Shown here: in pieces, positions 11,873 through 23,060 of the stretch
Numbering within the stretch: the stretch's first letter is position 1
How the letters are laid out: every line of letters starts with the position of its first letter
From: Toxonevra muliebris
Taxonomy: Eukaryota > Arthropoda > Insecta > Diptera > Pallopteridae
NCBI GenBank assembly: GCA_963691655.1
Contig: OY829327.1
Coordinates: 64,926,079-64,990,078, forward strand
DNA: 64,000 nt
Direction of reading: 5' to 3'
Made by a program: the position numbers and the translations under genes
The notes under the pieces: model-generated
Databases searched by the model: none
Seen by the model: the letters and a program-made list of their open reading frames with translations, nothing else
What the model was told of the DNA's origin: nothing

Positions 11873-12260
11873 TGAGAGAACTTGATTCCTCTCATGTGTT
11901 ATATACATGTACTACGTCGTATTTAAGCTGATAAGTGTAGAGAGTATCAACAGAAAAAAGCTTCAGAAAATAGAAAGAGGATGAATGCAAAAGCTTCAAC
12001 AACAACGGTTACGTAAAAAATGGCGTTTTTGTTGTACTCATGCGAAACCAGTAAGAAACAAAGTTATGCAGTTGTTATTCGGCTACATATAATCAAGCTG
12101 AGAGTCAACTTTTTGCAGTTTTGTTCCATGAGCTTCAGTGAGAGAGCCGACCTAGTCGCTTCTGTTTCATTGCATATAGCGGAACTTTCCTCTCTTGTAT
12201 TATACACGTATAATACGTAGTATTTGTGCCGATAAGTGTAGAAACTTTAACAGAATTTAT
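11873..12260. repeat. Local tandem duplication
   Basis: Bases about 10655-10680 plus 11865-11955 (continuous once the hAT insertion is removed) resemble 12110-12255. Shared blocks include TTAGTGAGAGA/TTCAGTGAGAGA, a TGTTATATACATGTA-like stretch and GATAAGTGTAGA followed by TCAACAG/TTAACAG. No gene is seen in either copy. Confidence 0.5.
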
Positions 12261-12496
12261 TATAAATGTTTTCTAATAATTTCCAAATAAACAACAAAGT
12301 TTCACTTCTACTGTGAGTGCCTGCAGACATATAATTTTTTTTTTTTGTATTTCAACGGGTTCGCTCTCGACTTGACTTAATCTACATCACTTAATATACG
12401 ACCCAAAATAGAGTTTAATGCGCATCTATGGACAGGAGCTTCATGAACACAAGTGGAGCGCTTGGGTCGTATTCAACATCAAGCAATAAAGTTAAT

Positions 12497-14335
12497 AGCA
12501 GGAAGTTAGGTTAGGTTGGAGCGGTTGTGAAGAGACACACTTAAGTCTGGACGGCCCATTGTGATACCAGATAGTTGGACGTACAGTTTAACGCTGATTC
12601 CGAACGGCGGTGTGGCAATTTTTTATCGGCTTGGTGGTTTTGGCATTACCAACTAAGGAGTGTACTTGTACACTATCTAATAATTCACATACACTTCATA
12701 TTGATAGTGAATATAAGAAAGTTATGAAAATTAACCACCAGACGAAGACGGGAATCGAATTCGAACCTCCCGAATGAAAGTCTAGTGCACTACCCACTAG
12801 ACCAGCGGTTCTCAAGTGGTGGAGCGCGCCAGTGGGGGGCGTAGACAGATTTGAAGAGAGGCGCGGAGATATTTCAATAAACAAATATTTGAATACTCTG
12901 TAATGCGCGGTAATCATAATATTTTGTATTTAACAAAATAATTTATTTTTCCTTTCATATTAGATGTTAAAACCTACAATATGCATCTTTTAGTTTCACA
13001 TTTTCCATTTCTAACTTAAAGTAAGCACACACAGTTTCGATTTTACCGGTGCAAATCCGCAACGTAAGAAATTACAACAATGCAACCCATTGTTTCATAT
13101 GAACGTGCACACACATCTGCGATTTTGACGAATCGTTTTTTTCGAACATCCCGAAAAAGTAAACTGCTTCATTTTCATACCAAGTAACAAAATAAAGAAG
13201 AAGATAAAGTGAAATGAAAAAAGTGAACAAAAAGAAACAAATTCAGAAATGTTTGATATTATTTTGTATATTAATACTTTTATTCTAATATTTATATTTA
13301 ACTTAATAGTTAATTGAACTGGTAGAAATCTCAACTAAAAATCTCTTGTATGTGGCTGAAATAAATGAAAATCAGCTGTTACGACTTCAATGTGAAGAAA
13401 TCGCACTAGTGTGTGCCCCTTTGAGTTTTCGAAATTCGCAGCAGAGACGCATCGAAAATGGTTCAAATTCGCATCGATAATAGCTTTAAACCGCAAAAAT
13501 ACGAAATGTAGAAATTATTGATAATTTCTTTAATTTTCGGTTAATTAAAAACGAACTCGTTTTTATTTTATATTATAATTTTAATAATTCATTCGGTTTG
13601 TAAAAAGAGAAATATAATTATACCAAGTTTAAGTTTTAATGATTGAGTGCAAGGGTTCTGCCGGTTACTGCCGTTGTTTACTAGCAGGCTGCTTATATAT
13701 CCGGCGATGCCGTGAAAATACAGGTGGTAAACGTGTGAAAGTACTAAATAACTTAAGTCTATTACAATATTTCATTATGGCACATTAAAAGAGTTCAATA
13801 CAAATTTCAATATAATATTGTATAAATTTCAGATCAATAAACATAAAAAATAGAGAATGTAATTGAATTTGGGAATTGAATATGATTCATTCGGAACTGG
13901 TTCAGACAGAAAAAAATCGAATGTAAAATACCATTTTCAAAGAACTTAAGTTCAAATAAATTTTAAAAGTGTTTTTGCCTTTCGTTAATTTCTCGACTAC
14001 CTTTTACTATCAAAAACTTTACCATTAGGTATCACTTAAAACCTCACTAAAACTTCACCATCCTAGTTTTACTCACGAGAAACTATTCAACTACTAAATA
14101 AATTTACTAGCCTAGTTTATCGTTGACGCAAACTAACCAGAGCCTCATCCAAACTACGGAAAATTTAATTTTATCAAGGCGGGTATGATTTAATTTAAAA
14201 AATAGTAAACCAGCAAAAAAAACTGTTTTTGAAAATCAAAAAAGGGGAGGTGCGGGTTTGCCACGAATTCTAAGAGGGGGGCGTAGGATGAGCACAGTTG
14301 AGAACCTCTGCACTAGACTATCGAGGACGTCCAGT
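12497..14335 (-). mobile_element. tRNA-derived SINE, split by a hAT element
   Basis: Read on the minus strand after removing 12803-14318, this begins with a tRNA-like head. It has a box A-like TAGTCTAGTGGGTAGTGC and a box B-like GGTTCGAATTC, the internal RNA polymerase III promoter layout. A non-tRNA body follows, including an AACTAAGGAGTG/CCAAAACCACC region, a CCGAACGGCG block and, at the far end, AGGTTAGGTTGG. The head resembles tRNA-Asp/Glu-type genes, but the stems do not pair well enough for a working tRNA. Related body sequence occurs at 16150-16235 and 39009-39286. Confidence 0.65.
12803..14310. mobile_element. Non-autonomous hAT element, 8-bp TSD CACTAGAC
   Basis: The ends CAGCGGTTCTCAA and TTGAGAACCTCTG are inverted repeats with one mismatch. 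Both ends are flanked by perfect CACTAGAC (12795-12802 and 14311-14318). The subterminal GGGGGGCGTAG blocks are also mirrored. CAG(C/A)GGTTCTCAA ends are of the Charlie-like hAT type. Inside is AT-rich, without a transposase. It interrupts the tRNA-like head of a SINE. Confidence 0.8.
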
Positions 14336-14739
14336 AGGTTTTCCAGATCTATTCAATCCTTGGAGCAACGTAGCAAGTTTCCTGCGTTATTCAATTCTAT
14401 CGTTGTTTCCATGTTAGATTTTCCACAAAAATATTAAATATTAACCACAAAAATGGTTAAAGGTATGCCACAATACAAAAATGCAAATAAAAAGTTGAGA
14501 TGATTTTAAAAGAATTCCAAAAACTAATTCGCTATTCATATCATCCTCTTTTTAGTTTGGAGCGATTCTATTCACATTATGTGTTCAGTATAAAATATTA
14601 AAATTGACACAAGTTATAGGTATATTTAAATATAAATCCCAAGAAAGATTTAGTGCTTTTGTTTTAATAAAAATGAACTGAGGAAAGTTTTGGAATTATC
14701 GACAATTATCGTAAAGTCGTTACAATTATCGATAGTTAA

Positions 14740-14862
14740 CGATATCGCGAATTCCCATCCCTACTCGCGATTTGTGAAAATCAAAGTGGGGTGGCGTGGT
14801 GTTGCGGTGGCGTGGTGTTGTCGAAAATGGGGGCGTACGATCAAAACAGTTGAGAGCCGCTG
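14740..14862. mobile_element. Detached right end of a hAT element
   Basis: GGGGGCGTACGATCAAAACA followed by GTTGAGAGCCGCTG matches the right terminus of the element at 12803-14310. A tandem GGTGGCGTGGTGTTG repeat lies just before it. No matching left end is seen, so this is a truncated relative. Confidence 0.55.
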
Positions 14863-15998
14863 AACTAAAGTGTACTTTAATGTGGGATTAAAATTATGCG
14901 CCATTTACTATAAAAATAATATATAATGTAGAAAATTACTCGCGCTGGAAAGGTGCAGGAAAATATTGGAATTTGTGCAACAGTGGGTCTCATTGTCTGT
15001 TGGGTATGATTATGCCCTAATAGATACACAAACAAACACACATATCGAAATCTCAGGTACATAGGTATGTATGTATGCACATATGTACTTTTGGCTCCTT
15101 CATGACGCAGACGCCAGACACTCGAATTTCGAAACGTTGATGATCCCAAGATCACAGCTACAAGAACCATTTCAAAATCACAAATAAACAAACAAAACAA
15201 TACAAAAAACGACCAAAGAAAAGAAATGCGAAAAAAATATAGACAGACATGCGAGAAGACAAACTGTTCATACACATACACTTAGTTAAACGGACAGCAG
15301 CAGTAGAATCATTCCCAGAAATATTGGTGTAGGTCACAATAAGATAACATGCTGTGCACTTCATTGTATGCAAATGTGCCACAAATACAACAACAAGATA
15401 TAAAGGGGAAAGAAAGAGTTGTGAGTAGAATAGTGTGAGGTGGCTTTGTGGCTGGCAGAATAAGCAAAACAACCAAAAACGGAAAGATTTGAATTTTGCA
15501 ATTTTTGGGATTTTTTCGTTTGGAGACAAAACTAAAAAAATCTTTTGTTATGGTTTTTTGTTATTATTGTTGTTGTTCATGCTGTTGTGCGCAGGACGCT
15601 TTTGCAATTTTTTTGTGGTTGGTGCCTATAGTGAATATGTGTGCACATTAAGCGGATCGAAGGATGTCTATTTTTCCCAGTTATACTCAGCAAAAATATG
15701 CGAAATTTTAATTTTTCCTTTATTTTACTTTGATACATTTTTTTTTTTTTTTTACACAAACAACATGTAAAAATTCTACTCACAGTTGGTTGAGAAATTG
15801 AAACACAGGCGCAAGAGAACAATTTAAAATTCAATAATATTGCAACGTTAAATGGGCATTTTTCAAGACGCATTCAACTTGGGGTCACGACATTTCCCTC
15901 CTTTTTTAATTTTCTGTGCTTTACTTCTTTGCATCTGTATTTATTAGGAGAAATTCAATGTGATTGAAAGCAAGGAGATTAGTGCTTAGTTGTATATT
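14863..15998. other. Unassigned sequence with simple repeats
   Basis: Contains GTATGTATGTAT-type and T-rich runs (near 15062-15085 and 15738-15755). The overlapping open frames on both strands at 14877-15873 are low-complexity and resemble no protein family I recognise. Confidence 0.4.
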
Positions 15999-16765
15999 TA
16001 GTGTTGACTCGATACCCACATAGTATCGATACTTTTACTCATTACTCATCGAATAAAAGTATCCATGCTACCGAAAATATCGGAAAAAAGTATCGAATAT
16101 ATACTTGTATCGAATACTCGTTTAAAGAGACAAATTACATTTTTTTCAAGTGGCTGTCGAGGAGAACATTTGGGTCAGAACGGTCCATTGTGTTACCACA
16201 TGGTTAAGCCTACAGTTTACACTACTCAACACGAGTTTTTCGCCTATACCATATATCATGGTTTTGAGATATTCCCACTGAAAACACGTGAATCATATAG
16301 AAATGAAGTTAACTTAAGTAAATGATATTAGCAAATCGCTAGAAAATTTATAATAGAAGAAAGAAAAATATTTTATTTTAATGAAAAGGTTTCAATAAAC
16401 ATTATGTACTACATGCACGGCCGGCAATATTTTCTAGAACTTCAATACTGTACTGCAATATTTTCATACATTGGAATATTGCAATTGGGACTGGAATATT
16501 TTGAATATGGATATTGAATAATCCTGGAGTAGCATTTTGAAATATATTATTGATTGCTGTAAAATGTTGTAAAACGATCTCTAATTTTAAATATTGAAAG
16601 CAATATTTCAGTTTTTTAAATAAATATTTTCCAAAAGTATCGAGTATCCGATACTGACCCTTTTTCCCGATACCAAGTAAAATACTTATGGTATAGCACC
16701 GAGTAAAAAAAGTACTTGAATCGAGTGAAAAGTATCGAGTATTTACTTGCATCGAATCATCACTA
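15999..16765. mobile_element. hAT-type MITE rich in ATCGATAC motifs
   Basis: The left end TAGTGTTGACTCGATACC and the right end GATTCGATG-type sequence (ATCGAATCATCACTA on the plus strand) are inverted relatives. Many GTATCGA/TCGATAC motifs fill both arms. The flanks GTTGTATATT (15989-15998) and GTTGTATT (16766-16773) fit an 8-bp TSD with a small AT insertion. It is about 767 bp and contains a SINE scrap at 16150-16235. The plus- and minus-strand frames inside are not transposase-like. Confidence 0.55.
16150..16235. repeat. SINE fragment
   Basis: GTGGCTGTCGAGGAGAACA, then CAGAACGGTCCATTGTG, TACCACATGGTTAAGCC and TACAGTTTA follow the same order as the SINE tail at 12520-12592 (GACGGCCCATTGTGATACCAG...GTACAGTTTA). 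Confidence 0.5.
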
Positions 16766-17232
16766 GTTGTATTGAAGTCTTGGCAATTAATGTTGTGACC
16801 ATGTTTAGTACCATCGTTTAAATAAAGACAAGCACATATACATACATATGCACAATATATACCTATATACATATACTTTTTGTATTAAAATTTTATTTAC
16901 ACCTGTGTGAAAAAAAATTATAGTGAACGTTTTTCAACACAATACAATTGTTAGCGTTAAGTTATCTTTTAGAAACAGAACAATTATTTCGGTAAAAACT
17001 TCTATGGTTTAACATAATGATTTTAGTTTTTCAACCGAAAACGGTATGAGATTGACCACCTTCCCCTCGGCAAGGAACATGACAGTTTGTGTGACCAGAT
17101 TTAAATATCTCGATACTCATAAGGCCGCTTGGCTATCTCTTGAATAAAAACTGAACCGTGCAGCCACAACACACTAAGGAAGTGAAACGTCTTTACGGAT
17201 TTTATAATTATTTCCGTCGTGTGTATTGCCAC
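16766..17232. other. Unassigned sequence
   Basis: No gene or element is recognised; there is a CATATACATA-type microsatellite near 16830-16870. Confidence 0.4.
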
Positions 17233-17642
17233 CAGCGTGGCCGTTGATAAATTTCGAAAAGTTGCAAAAAAAAGTGTCACTGAGAGTAAAAAAGTCAAAA
17301 ATCAATTATCCCAAGTAATTAATACATTAAGGTGCTTCACGAAAAAAAAGTTGTTGTACACCTCCAAAAATTAACCTCGGTTTATTTTATGATGATTCCC
17401 AAAATATTTCAGCTCTACCGATTACCGTTCCATTTTGAACAAAACTCTAAAAAATCGCATTTTCTCAAGTCTGCCAGCAGATTTAAAAAAAATTTTATGC
17501 AGAACCCTGAAAAAAGTCTCAAAAGTTGCAAGGATGTTCAAAAAAGTCTCAATTTTTGGGTATTTTCGAAAAGTCGTGTCAAAGTCTCCAAGCAGTCAAA
17601 AAGGTTACAAATTGCAACCTTAGTCTCATAACGGCCACTTTG
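17233..17642. mobile_element. hAT-type MITE, TSD ATTGC(C/T)AC
   Basis: The left end CAGCGTGGCCGTTGA and the right end AACGGCCACTTTG are imperfect inverted repeats, followed inward by GTTGCAAA / ATTGCAAC on opposite strands. The flanks ATTGCCAC (17225-17232) and ATTGCTAC (17643-17650) match at seven of eight bases. No transposase is present. Confidence 0.6.
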
Positions 17643-18175
17643 ATTGCTACACATAGAGTTTTTTTTCTGCCGTTACTCTCGACACTTATCAGCATTTCTT
17701 TTTGGCATGATTGAATTAGTGATGCACCGGTACGGCTTTTATGCTATATTTTATTTATTCAAAAATACTCTAATAAAAAATTACTTAATTACATTTGCGT
17801 AGTTGAAGAGGAAAGGGAAAAGTGGAAAAGAGAAAAGGCAATTCGAAATAGCAAAGCTATCTATATATTTTATATACCTCTTAGAAGTATCTAAAAAAAA
17901 AAATGTTGGGCAGTTTCTAGGGAATTTAAACGCTTAGTGGTACATAAGGTAAGTCAGTGGCGGATACAGGAAACATTTTGGGGTGGGGGGAGGGGGGAAG
18001 TAAAAAATAAAAATTCTCCATATGAACCAAAACGCGGTATCGTGTATCGTTTTTTTTTTTGCTTATTCTTAAACTTTATTTTGATGACTAATAATTTCAA
18101 AGATATGGCCATGTAAAATTTACTTACTGGTACGTTACGCATGTTGGGGATTAGATAAGCAGCTTCTATAGCAGA

Positions 18176-18370
18176 TTAATTTAACGCTAAAATGGCAGTA
18201 TCGTCTGGATAAGTAGCTACAGTAACACCATCAGTTTCAGGTAAGTCGCAGGTAAAAATCGAATAAAGTGCAGAACTCAGAACACTGCCCTGTGGTACTC
18301 CGGCTTTCACTTGACATTTGGCTGATGTTTCATCATTTACTTTGACATAATAAAATGGAGCTGGAAGCAA
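18176..18370 (-). pseudogene. Jockey-type LINE reverse transcriptase fragment
   Basis: The minus-strand frame reads KAGVPQGSVLSSALYSIFT, DLPETDGVTVAT and YPDDTAILA. GVPQGSVL...LY...YTSDLP and YADDTAILA are the RT core blocks of Jockey-clade LINEs. The second residue of the catalytic YADD box is changed to Pro. Only about 65 residues remain, so this is a dead, 5'-truncated and 3'-truncated scrap. Confidence 0.75.
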
Positions 18371-18743
18371 TTTTTTTAATTTGTATTTGAATGTCCAAAA
18401 ATATGGCAGAGCAATATTTTTTGCGTTTCAGAAAGTCAGTGACAATATTACTTAGGAGTACCGTGCTTATGACGATTGGTGATTCGAAACAATATTCTTA
18501 TTTTCTTGTATTATTAGCAATCTACTACTTAGAATATTTTCGAGAATATTGCTAGCGAACTTATAGGTCTATATGAGGGCGCTGAGTTTTCAGGTTTATT
18601 TGGTTTAACTATCATTATTATTTCAGCACATTTCCATAGAGAAGGAAAGTGGTTTACTGAGCAATATCTAATTATGTTCACCTTTTTGCCTGTTTAAGTT
18701 ATTAAATTTTTAAGTATTTGAAAATCTTTTGGGGGGAGGTTAA

Positions 18744-19220
18744 CCCTTAAACGCCCAATACGTCCGATTTCAATTAAAAACATACCCATAGGTAGTATTT
18801 GTGATTCCGAACAACGTTTGTTCTACGTGTTTTCAAATAAATTAGTTTAAGGTGCAGTTATTTTAATTTACATGGTTGACCTCTGTAGTAACCTTTGGCG
18901 ATTATCTGGAGAATAAATTAAAATCCCATACCGTCTGACACAAATTTGTCCACGCGGCAATATATTGATTACACAAAATTCGAAAATAAAAACACCTTTT
19001 TTTCAGTTAGTTATTTAAAATTTTTGCAAAACATGCTTTTCGAGCTAAAAATAACTGTAACTGTACGACAGTTGTAACTGTAACTGTACGACAGTTGTAT
19101 CGATAAAGAAAACTTTAGACAGTAAGATCATATGTTTATTTTAAATGGCGAACGTAAAATGGCGGCACAGGTAGGCGAGGAAGTGGTTGGTCACTGCAGT
19201 GACCAGTGGGTATTTAAGGG
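18744..19220. mobile_element. piggyBac-type MITE, copy 1
   Basis: It is flanked by TTAA on both sides (18740-18743, 19221-19224), the signature target of piggyBac elements. The ends begin CCCTTAAACGCCCA and end GTGGGTATTTAAGGG, giving imperfect TIRs. The body is non-coding and contains two tandem copies of TAACTGTAACTGTACGACAG-like sequence near 19070-19100. Copy 2 at 58856-59331 has the same ends and differs at only about ten positions by eye. Confidence 0.85.
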
Positions 19221-19579
19221 TTAAATTTCCCCCTATCCTCTCCCCTTCTATTCGCCCCTGTATATATATACAACTCATACCGAAAGGGTTAAGAGCGAAT
19301 TACAATTTTTCGAGAGTTAAATTATAAGACCGATCTTATACTATAAATCCAATAGCCGGCATTCTTTACGTTCCTCATAAGAAGAAAAGAGAAAGTAATA
19401 GCAATCTCTTCTAACATGTATATCAGAAAAAAAAACCACTTGATTTCTAATGAAAATTGGTTTAACTTAATTCAAAAAAAAGAAGAAAATGCTAATTTTC
19501 AAAATCAACAACTGACAAATTTTTCGGCAAAAAGCATAGCATCTGTTAAATTTTTGAACTTAACCTATTTCTAGTTTTA

Positions 19580-19860
19580 ACTATTAAAAAAAAAAAAAAT
19601 TTTTTTTTGTCAAAACAAAGCTCAGGCCTTTGTAGCAGTACAAGCGAGGGCGTTGATCAAAATAAAATTTTTTTGGCCAATTTTGTATCTGTACTTAGAA
19701 AAACTCCCAAAATTTGGGGTATGAAGCTTAGCTGGAAGAAAAACCTGATGGAGCAAAGTTGTCTTCAGCGAGCTCAGCGCCCCAAATTTAATCTAGACGA
19801 GATGTCAAATCTGCTAGTCTGATGGAAAAAACTCGATTTTGTGGCACAGTGTAATTAAAC
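19580..19860. repeat. Dispersed repeat family A, copy 1
   Basis: The block AACCTGATGGAGCAAAG...GAGCTCAGC...CTAGAC...GATGGAAAAA...ATTTTGTGGCACAGTGT (19740-19855) recurs at 60425-60545 in the same order and orientation. The shared right edge TGTGGCACAGTG could be a transposon terminus. The open frame at 19607-19822 is not conserved as a protein. Confidence 0.55.
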
Positions 19861-20940
19861 CAACTATTTACAAGGTTTTTTAATTTTGAAAAATTATTTA
19901 GTTATACTTTTTATCTTTAAAAAATTAAAAGAATTAAAAATTTGCAAAAATTATGGGCATTACACGCATTAAAAAATTCAACAACATTTACGAAAAACGT
20001 ATATAACTAATATAAATATTAGATTTGCCAATATCATTTTTTTTTTACGAATTTTTCAAATAAACGGTTAACGGTGTATTTTAGCACCACTGCCAATTTA
20101 AAGGTTAATATAAATTAATAAACGGAAAAAGTTTAATTTCATTTTTAATGTATTGGCACTTATGGAAGGACTTAAAGTTTCGTACTACATGCTGGTATTT
20201 TTTATCGTCTTAATATAAGTGGTCATCGTATCTCGTCAATAGCTGCCCTTTACTGAGCATAGTTTTGCAAGCCAAGAAATAGAAAAGTTTTCAGGCAATG
20301 CTAATAAAAATTTGTATGTCTTTGTTGGGATTCTACATTATGATCTATGTAGGTCCCTTCCGTACAGGTTTCTGGCACACACAATTCGAATGGATACAAA
20401 GCTATGATTTTTATTATTGCATGAAGTTGTTACTCTGACATATTTTACGAAATCATTGTGACTGACTATAGCTTTTTCGTTCGTTCAACTTCAACGTGAA
20501 ATTTTGTTTGCCTTGTTGTTGATGAAATTTTTATGGTTTTTTATCCCGTGGCCATTTTGTGCACCCATATTCGTATGGCATGTAATAGATGCAGTATATT
20601 CATATTTATTGCATTTGCTTTAATAGTTAACAACAACAACAGCAGGAGCAATAACAATACACATCCAAACATATGTATATGAGTGGTTCCAATTTGTTTC
20701 TTGGTGACCACAAACAATATATACGGTATAATTAAAGTGACCATATTTTTTATATCAAAATACAGAACAGAAAAAAATCAAAATCAATTGTACTCAGTTT
20801 TAAATGTTTACATATTTATTAAAAGAAATTAATCTAAAACTTAAACAAACAAATGCATATAGTACAAAATTCAGCTGGCCAAAATTGAAAAAATCTCGCT
20901 TTGAATTCGAAAGTATGAGGTTTGCATTCGATTCTTAATT
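19861..20940. other. Unassigned AT-rich sequence
   Basis: No gene is recognised. A CAACAACAACAG-type run lies at 20630-20645. Confidence 0.4.
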
Positions 20941-21370
20941 TTTTATGTTGGTACACATCTCCCCTTCATATGTTGACATAATCAGCTATTTTGCATTTTT
21001 AGTTTGTTTTTGACAGATATAAAGGTTAGACGTGTTTTGGTGTGCTTCGCGATTTTTCGCTATCGAAAACAATTTTTTAAAAGAATCTGTATTAAATTTT
21101 GTATGAAAAAATGTATGAAATGAAAATTAAATGCTCCAACTTGAAATGTTGATTGTGGAATTTGGCGAGTCTACTTTGAGCAAAAAAAATGTTTATAAAT
21201 GGTACAAGCGCTTCACAGAAGGCCATGAAAGAAGGGATGTTAATGACGATACCCGCCCTGGACGCCCAGCACGGCAACAACCGATGAAAATGTTGAAGCA
21301 GTAAATATTGTTATAGAGAATCGTCGAATCATCACACGGTGCAACAGTAAAAAATACCTGGGAAGTGATA

Positions 21371-22278
21371 CTATTTTTCTTGTAGGTCTTGTCGAGTAAA
21401 ACAAGAATCTGTGTGTGAAATTTTCCAAACACCTCTAAAATCTGGATTTACCTTTAAAAAACCGATTTTGTGCTCTTATAAGCCTGTAACTTAGTGGATT
21501 ATCCACAGATTTTCTGATGCGATAATTTCCTTAGGAATCACAGAAGCGAAGACTATTTTCACGGTTGAATGAATTTTTAAGTGCATATGGTGAAATGGGC
21601 TGCAACATGGCCATAAAAGTTCATTTTCTGCATTCGCATTTGGACTTCTTCTCAGTTAACCTGAGCCAGTTCAACGATGAACATGATGAACATTTTACAA
21701 TTGAAAAGCTCTTCGAAGGAAAAAATAAAACAAAAATGATTTCAAAATATTGTTGGTCATTTCAACGAGAAACTGATGAATGCTTGAAATCACTGTCAAG
21801 CAAACATTTTTAAGCTGAATGGCCAAAAATTGTATTTTTGTAAAAATTTTGTTTTCATAAAAAGTTTAATAACTCAGTCAATTACTTACCGATTTTTAAA
21901 AACAAATATGCCTTGTATTCGTTTATAAACATATTTTTTGAATGAATTCACAAGAAGTATGGTTTCTTTATAGAGTAGTGTGTAAAAGCACTGCCATAGT
22001 TGAGAAAAGGCGAAAAAGTGAAAAAAAATTGTGTTTGCTGAACAAATACACACAGATTTCTCAAGTTTTCTTAAATAAAATACAAATTATTCGAAAGGCC
22101 TAAGTTTCTTTCATCTAAAACCGGTAAGAAACTGTTGATAATGAACTAAGTTACAGGCTTAGAAGTGTACAAAGGTACGCAAAACCGGTTTTTAACGGTA
22201 AATCAAGATTTTGGAGGGGTTTGGAAAATTCCACACACAGATTCTTGTTATACTCGACAAGACCTACAAGAAAAATAG
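21371..22278. mobile_element. TIR element inserted in mariner, unknown family
   Basis: Arms of about 140 bp are inverted copies: 21371-21507 begins CTATTTTTCTTGTAGGTCTT and 22134-22278 ends with its inverse. The similarity runs through GTGTGTG(A/G)AATTTTCCAAAC and AAGCCTGTAACTTAGT. It breaks a mariner reading frame. Extra bases at 21336-21370 and 22279-22290 do not belong to the mariner frame, so the true ends may lie slightly further out. No TSD is certain. The interior holds a remnant coding region at 21565-21813. The superfamily is not recognised. Confidence 0.75.
21565..21813 (+). pseudogene. Remnant of widespread arthropod repeat protein (HFLHSHLDFF family)
   Basis: The 82-codon frame contains YGEMGCNMAIKVHFLHSHLD, SQFNDEHDEHF and MISKYCWSFQRE. 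This matches my recollection of a protein block common in repeat-borne genes of arthropods, where the order is MGCNMSLK-HFLHSHLDFFPENLG, DEHGERFHQDI and a DYCW box. Its biochemical role is unknown to me. A second, more decayed copy lies at 28590-28745 on the minus strand. Because it sits between the 140-bp inverted arms, it may have been captured by that element or be part of its original gene. It is truncated at both ends. Confidence 0.6.
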
Positions 22279-23060
22279 AAAAACACCTTCTTATTAGAGA
22301 ATTTGCTGAGGATGTCGGCATATCTGTTGGCTAATGTGATGCAATTTTTTCGGATGTTTTAGGCATGAAACGTGTGGCAGTGAAGTTTGTTCCGAAATTG
22401 CTAAATCTTGACGAAAAAAAACGTCGTATGACTATCGCTCAGGAGCTGTTGAATGACGTCAACGAAGATCCAGATTTACTCAAAAGGGTCATAACTCATT
22501 ATCACGTCGAAATCAAACCTCAATTATCCCAATGGCCAGAAGAGCCAAGGCCGAAAAAAACGCGCAACGTTCGGTCAAATGTGAAGGTTTTGCTCACTGT
22601 AGTGAGTGGTGCATCGTGAGTTCCAGCCAGAAGATCGAACGGCCAATAGGAATATTACCTTTAAGTTATGTGCCATTTACGTGAATCAATACGAAGAAAA
22701 TGCCCGCATTTGTGGCAATACAATTCATGGTTTTCACATCACGATAATGGACCTGCTCACACATCGTAGCTTGTTCGTGATTTTTTAGCCAAAAAGAAAA
22801 ACGTAATCATGCTTCAACTACCATGTTCACCGGTCTTGACCCCTGCGACGTTTTCCTGTTCGCAAAACTAAAAAAGACCCATGACAGAACGGCGTTTTGC
22901 CACGATTGAGGAGATAAAGACAGCATCGCTGGAAGAGCTTAAGGCCATACCCAAAAGCGCATATCAGAAATGCTTCGAGGCTTGGAAAAAAGCGCTGGTA
23001 CAAGTGTATTATATCTGAGGGGGATTAATTTGAAGGGACAAAATAGATATTTATGAATAA

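Larger units (their letters stand above)
17955..19260. mobile_element. Candidate hAT-type element holding nested insertions
   Basis: The left end CAGTGGCGGATACAGG and the right end TTCTATTCGCCCCTG are plausible inverted termini, each followed inward by G-rich/C-rich runs. A Jockey RT scrap and a piggyBac MITE lie inside. No matching TSD is visible, so the pairing of the two ends is uncertain. Confidence 0.35.
20950..23060 (+). pseudogene. mariner transposase, split by another element
   Basis: The plus strand first gives the HTH part (FGESTLSKKNVYKWYKRFT, GHERRDVNDDTRPGRPA, then shifted NVEAVNIVIENRRI; 21130-21335). After the insertion at 21371-22278 it continues with REFAEDVGISVG, AIFSDVLGMKRVAVKFVPK and IAQELLNDVNEDPDLLKRVI (22300-22500). 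The GDETW block with the first catalytic Asp is missing; the reading runs VITHYHVEIK. Later pieces are DNGPAHTSLLVRDFLAKKK (second Asp, about 22750), then SPVLTP with a frameshift to CDVFLFAKLKK, and ATIEEIKTASLEELKAIPKSAY near the C-terminus. It is a member of the mariner family (DD34D type), inactive. A terminus may lie near 20950 (GGTACACATCTCCCC); the right end is not located. Confidence 0.85.

Noticed and set aside
12735..12830. Possible tRNA gene on the minus strand
   Set aside because: A- and B-box-like words are present, but the stems do not pair well and the sequence continues into a SINE body; it is also split by a hAT element.
14877..15873. Cluster of frames over 90 codons on both strands
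   Set aside because: Composition is Phe/Leu/Cys-rich from T-rich DNA; no domain or splice structure is visible.
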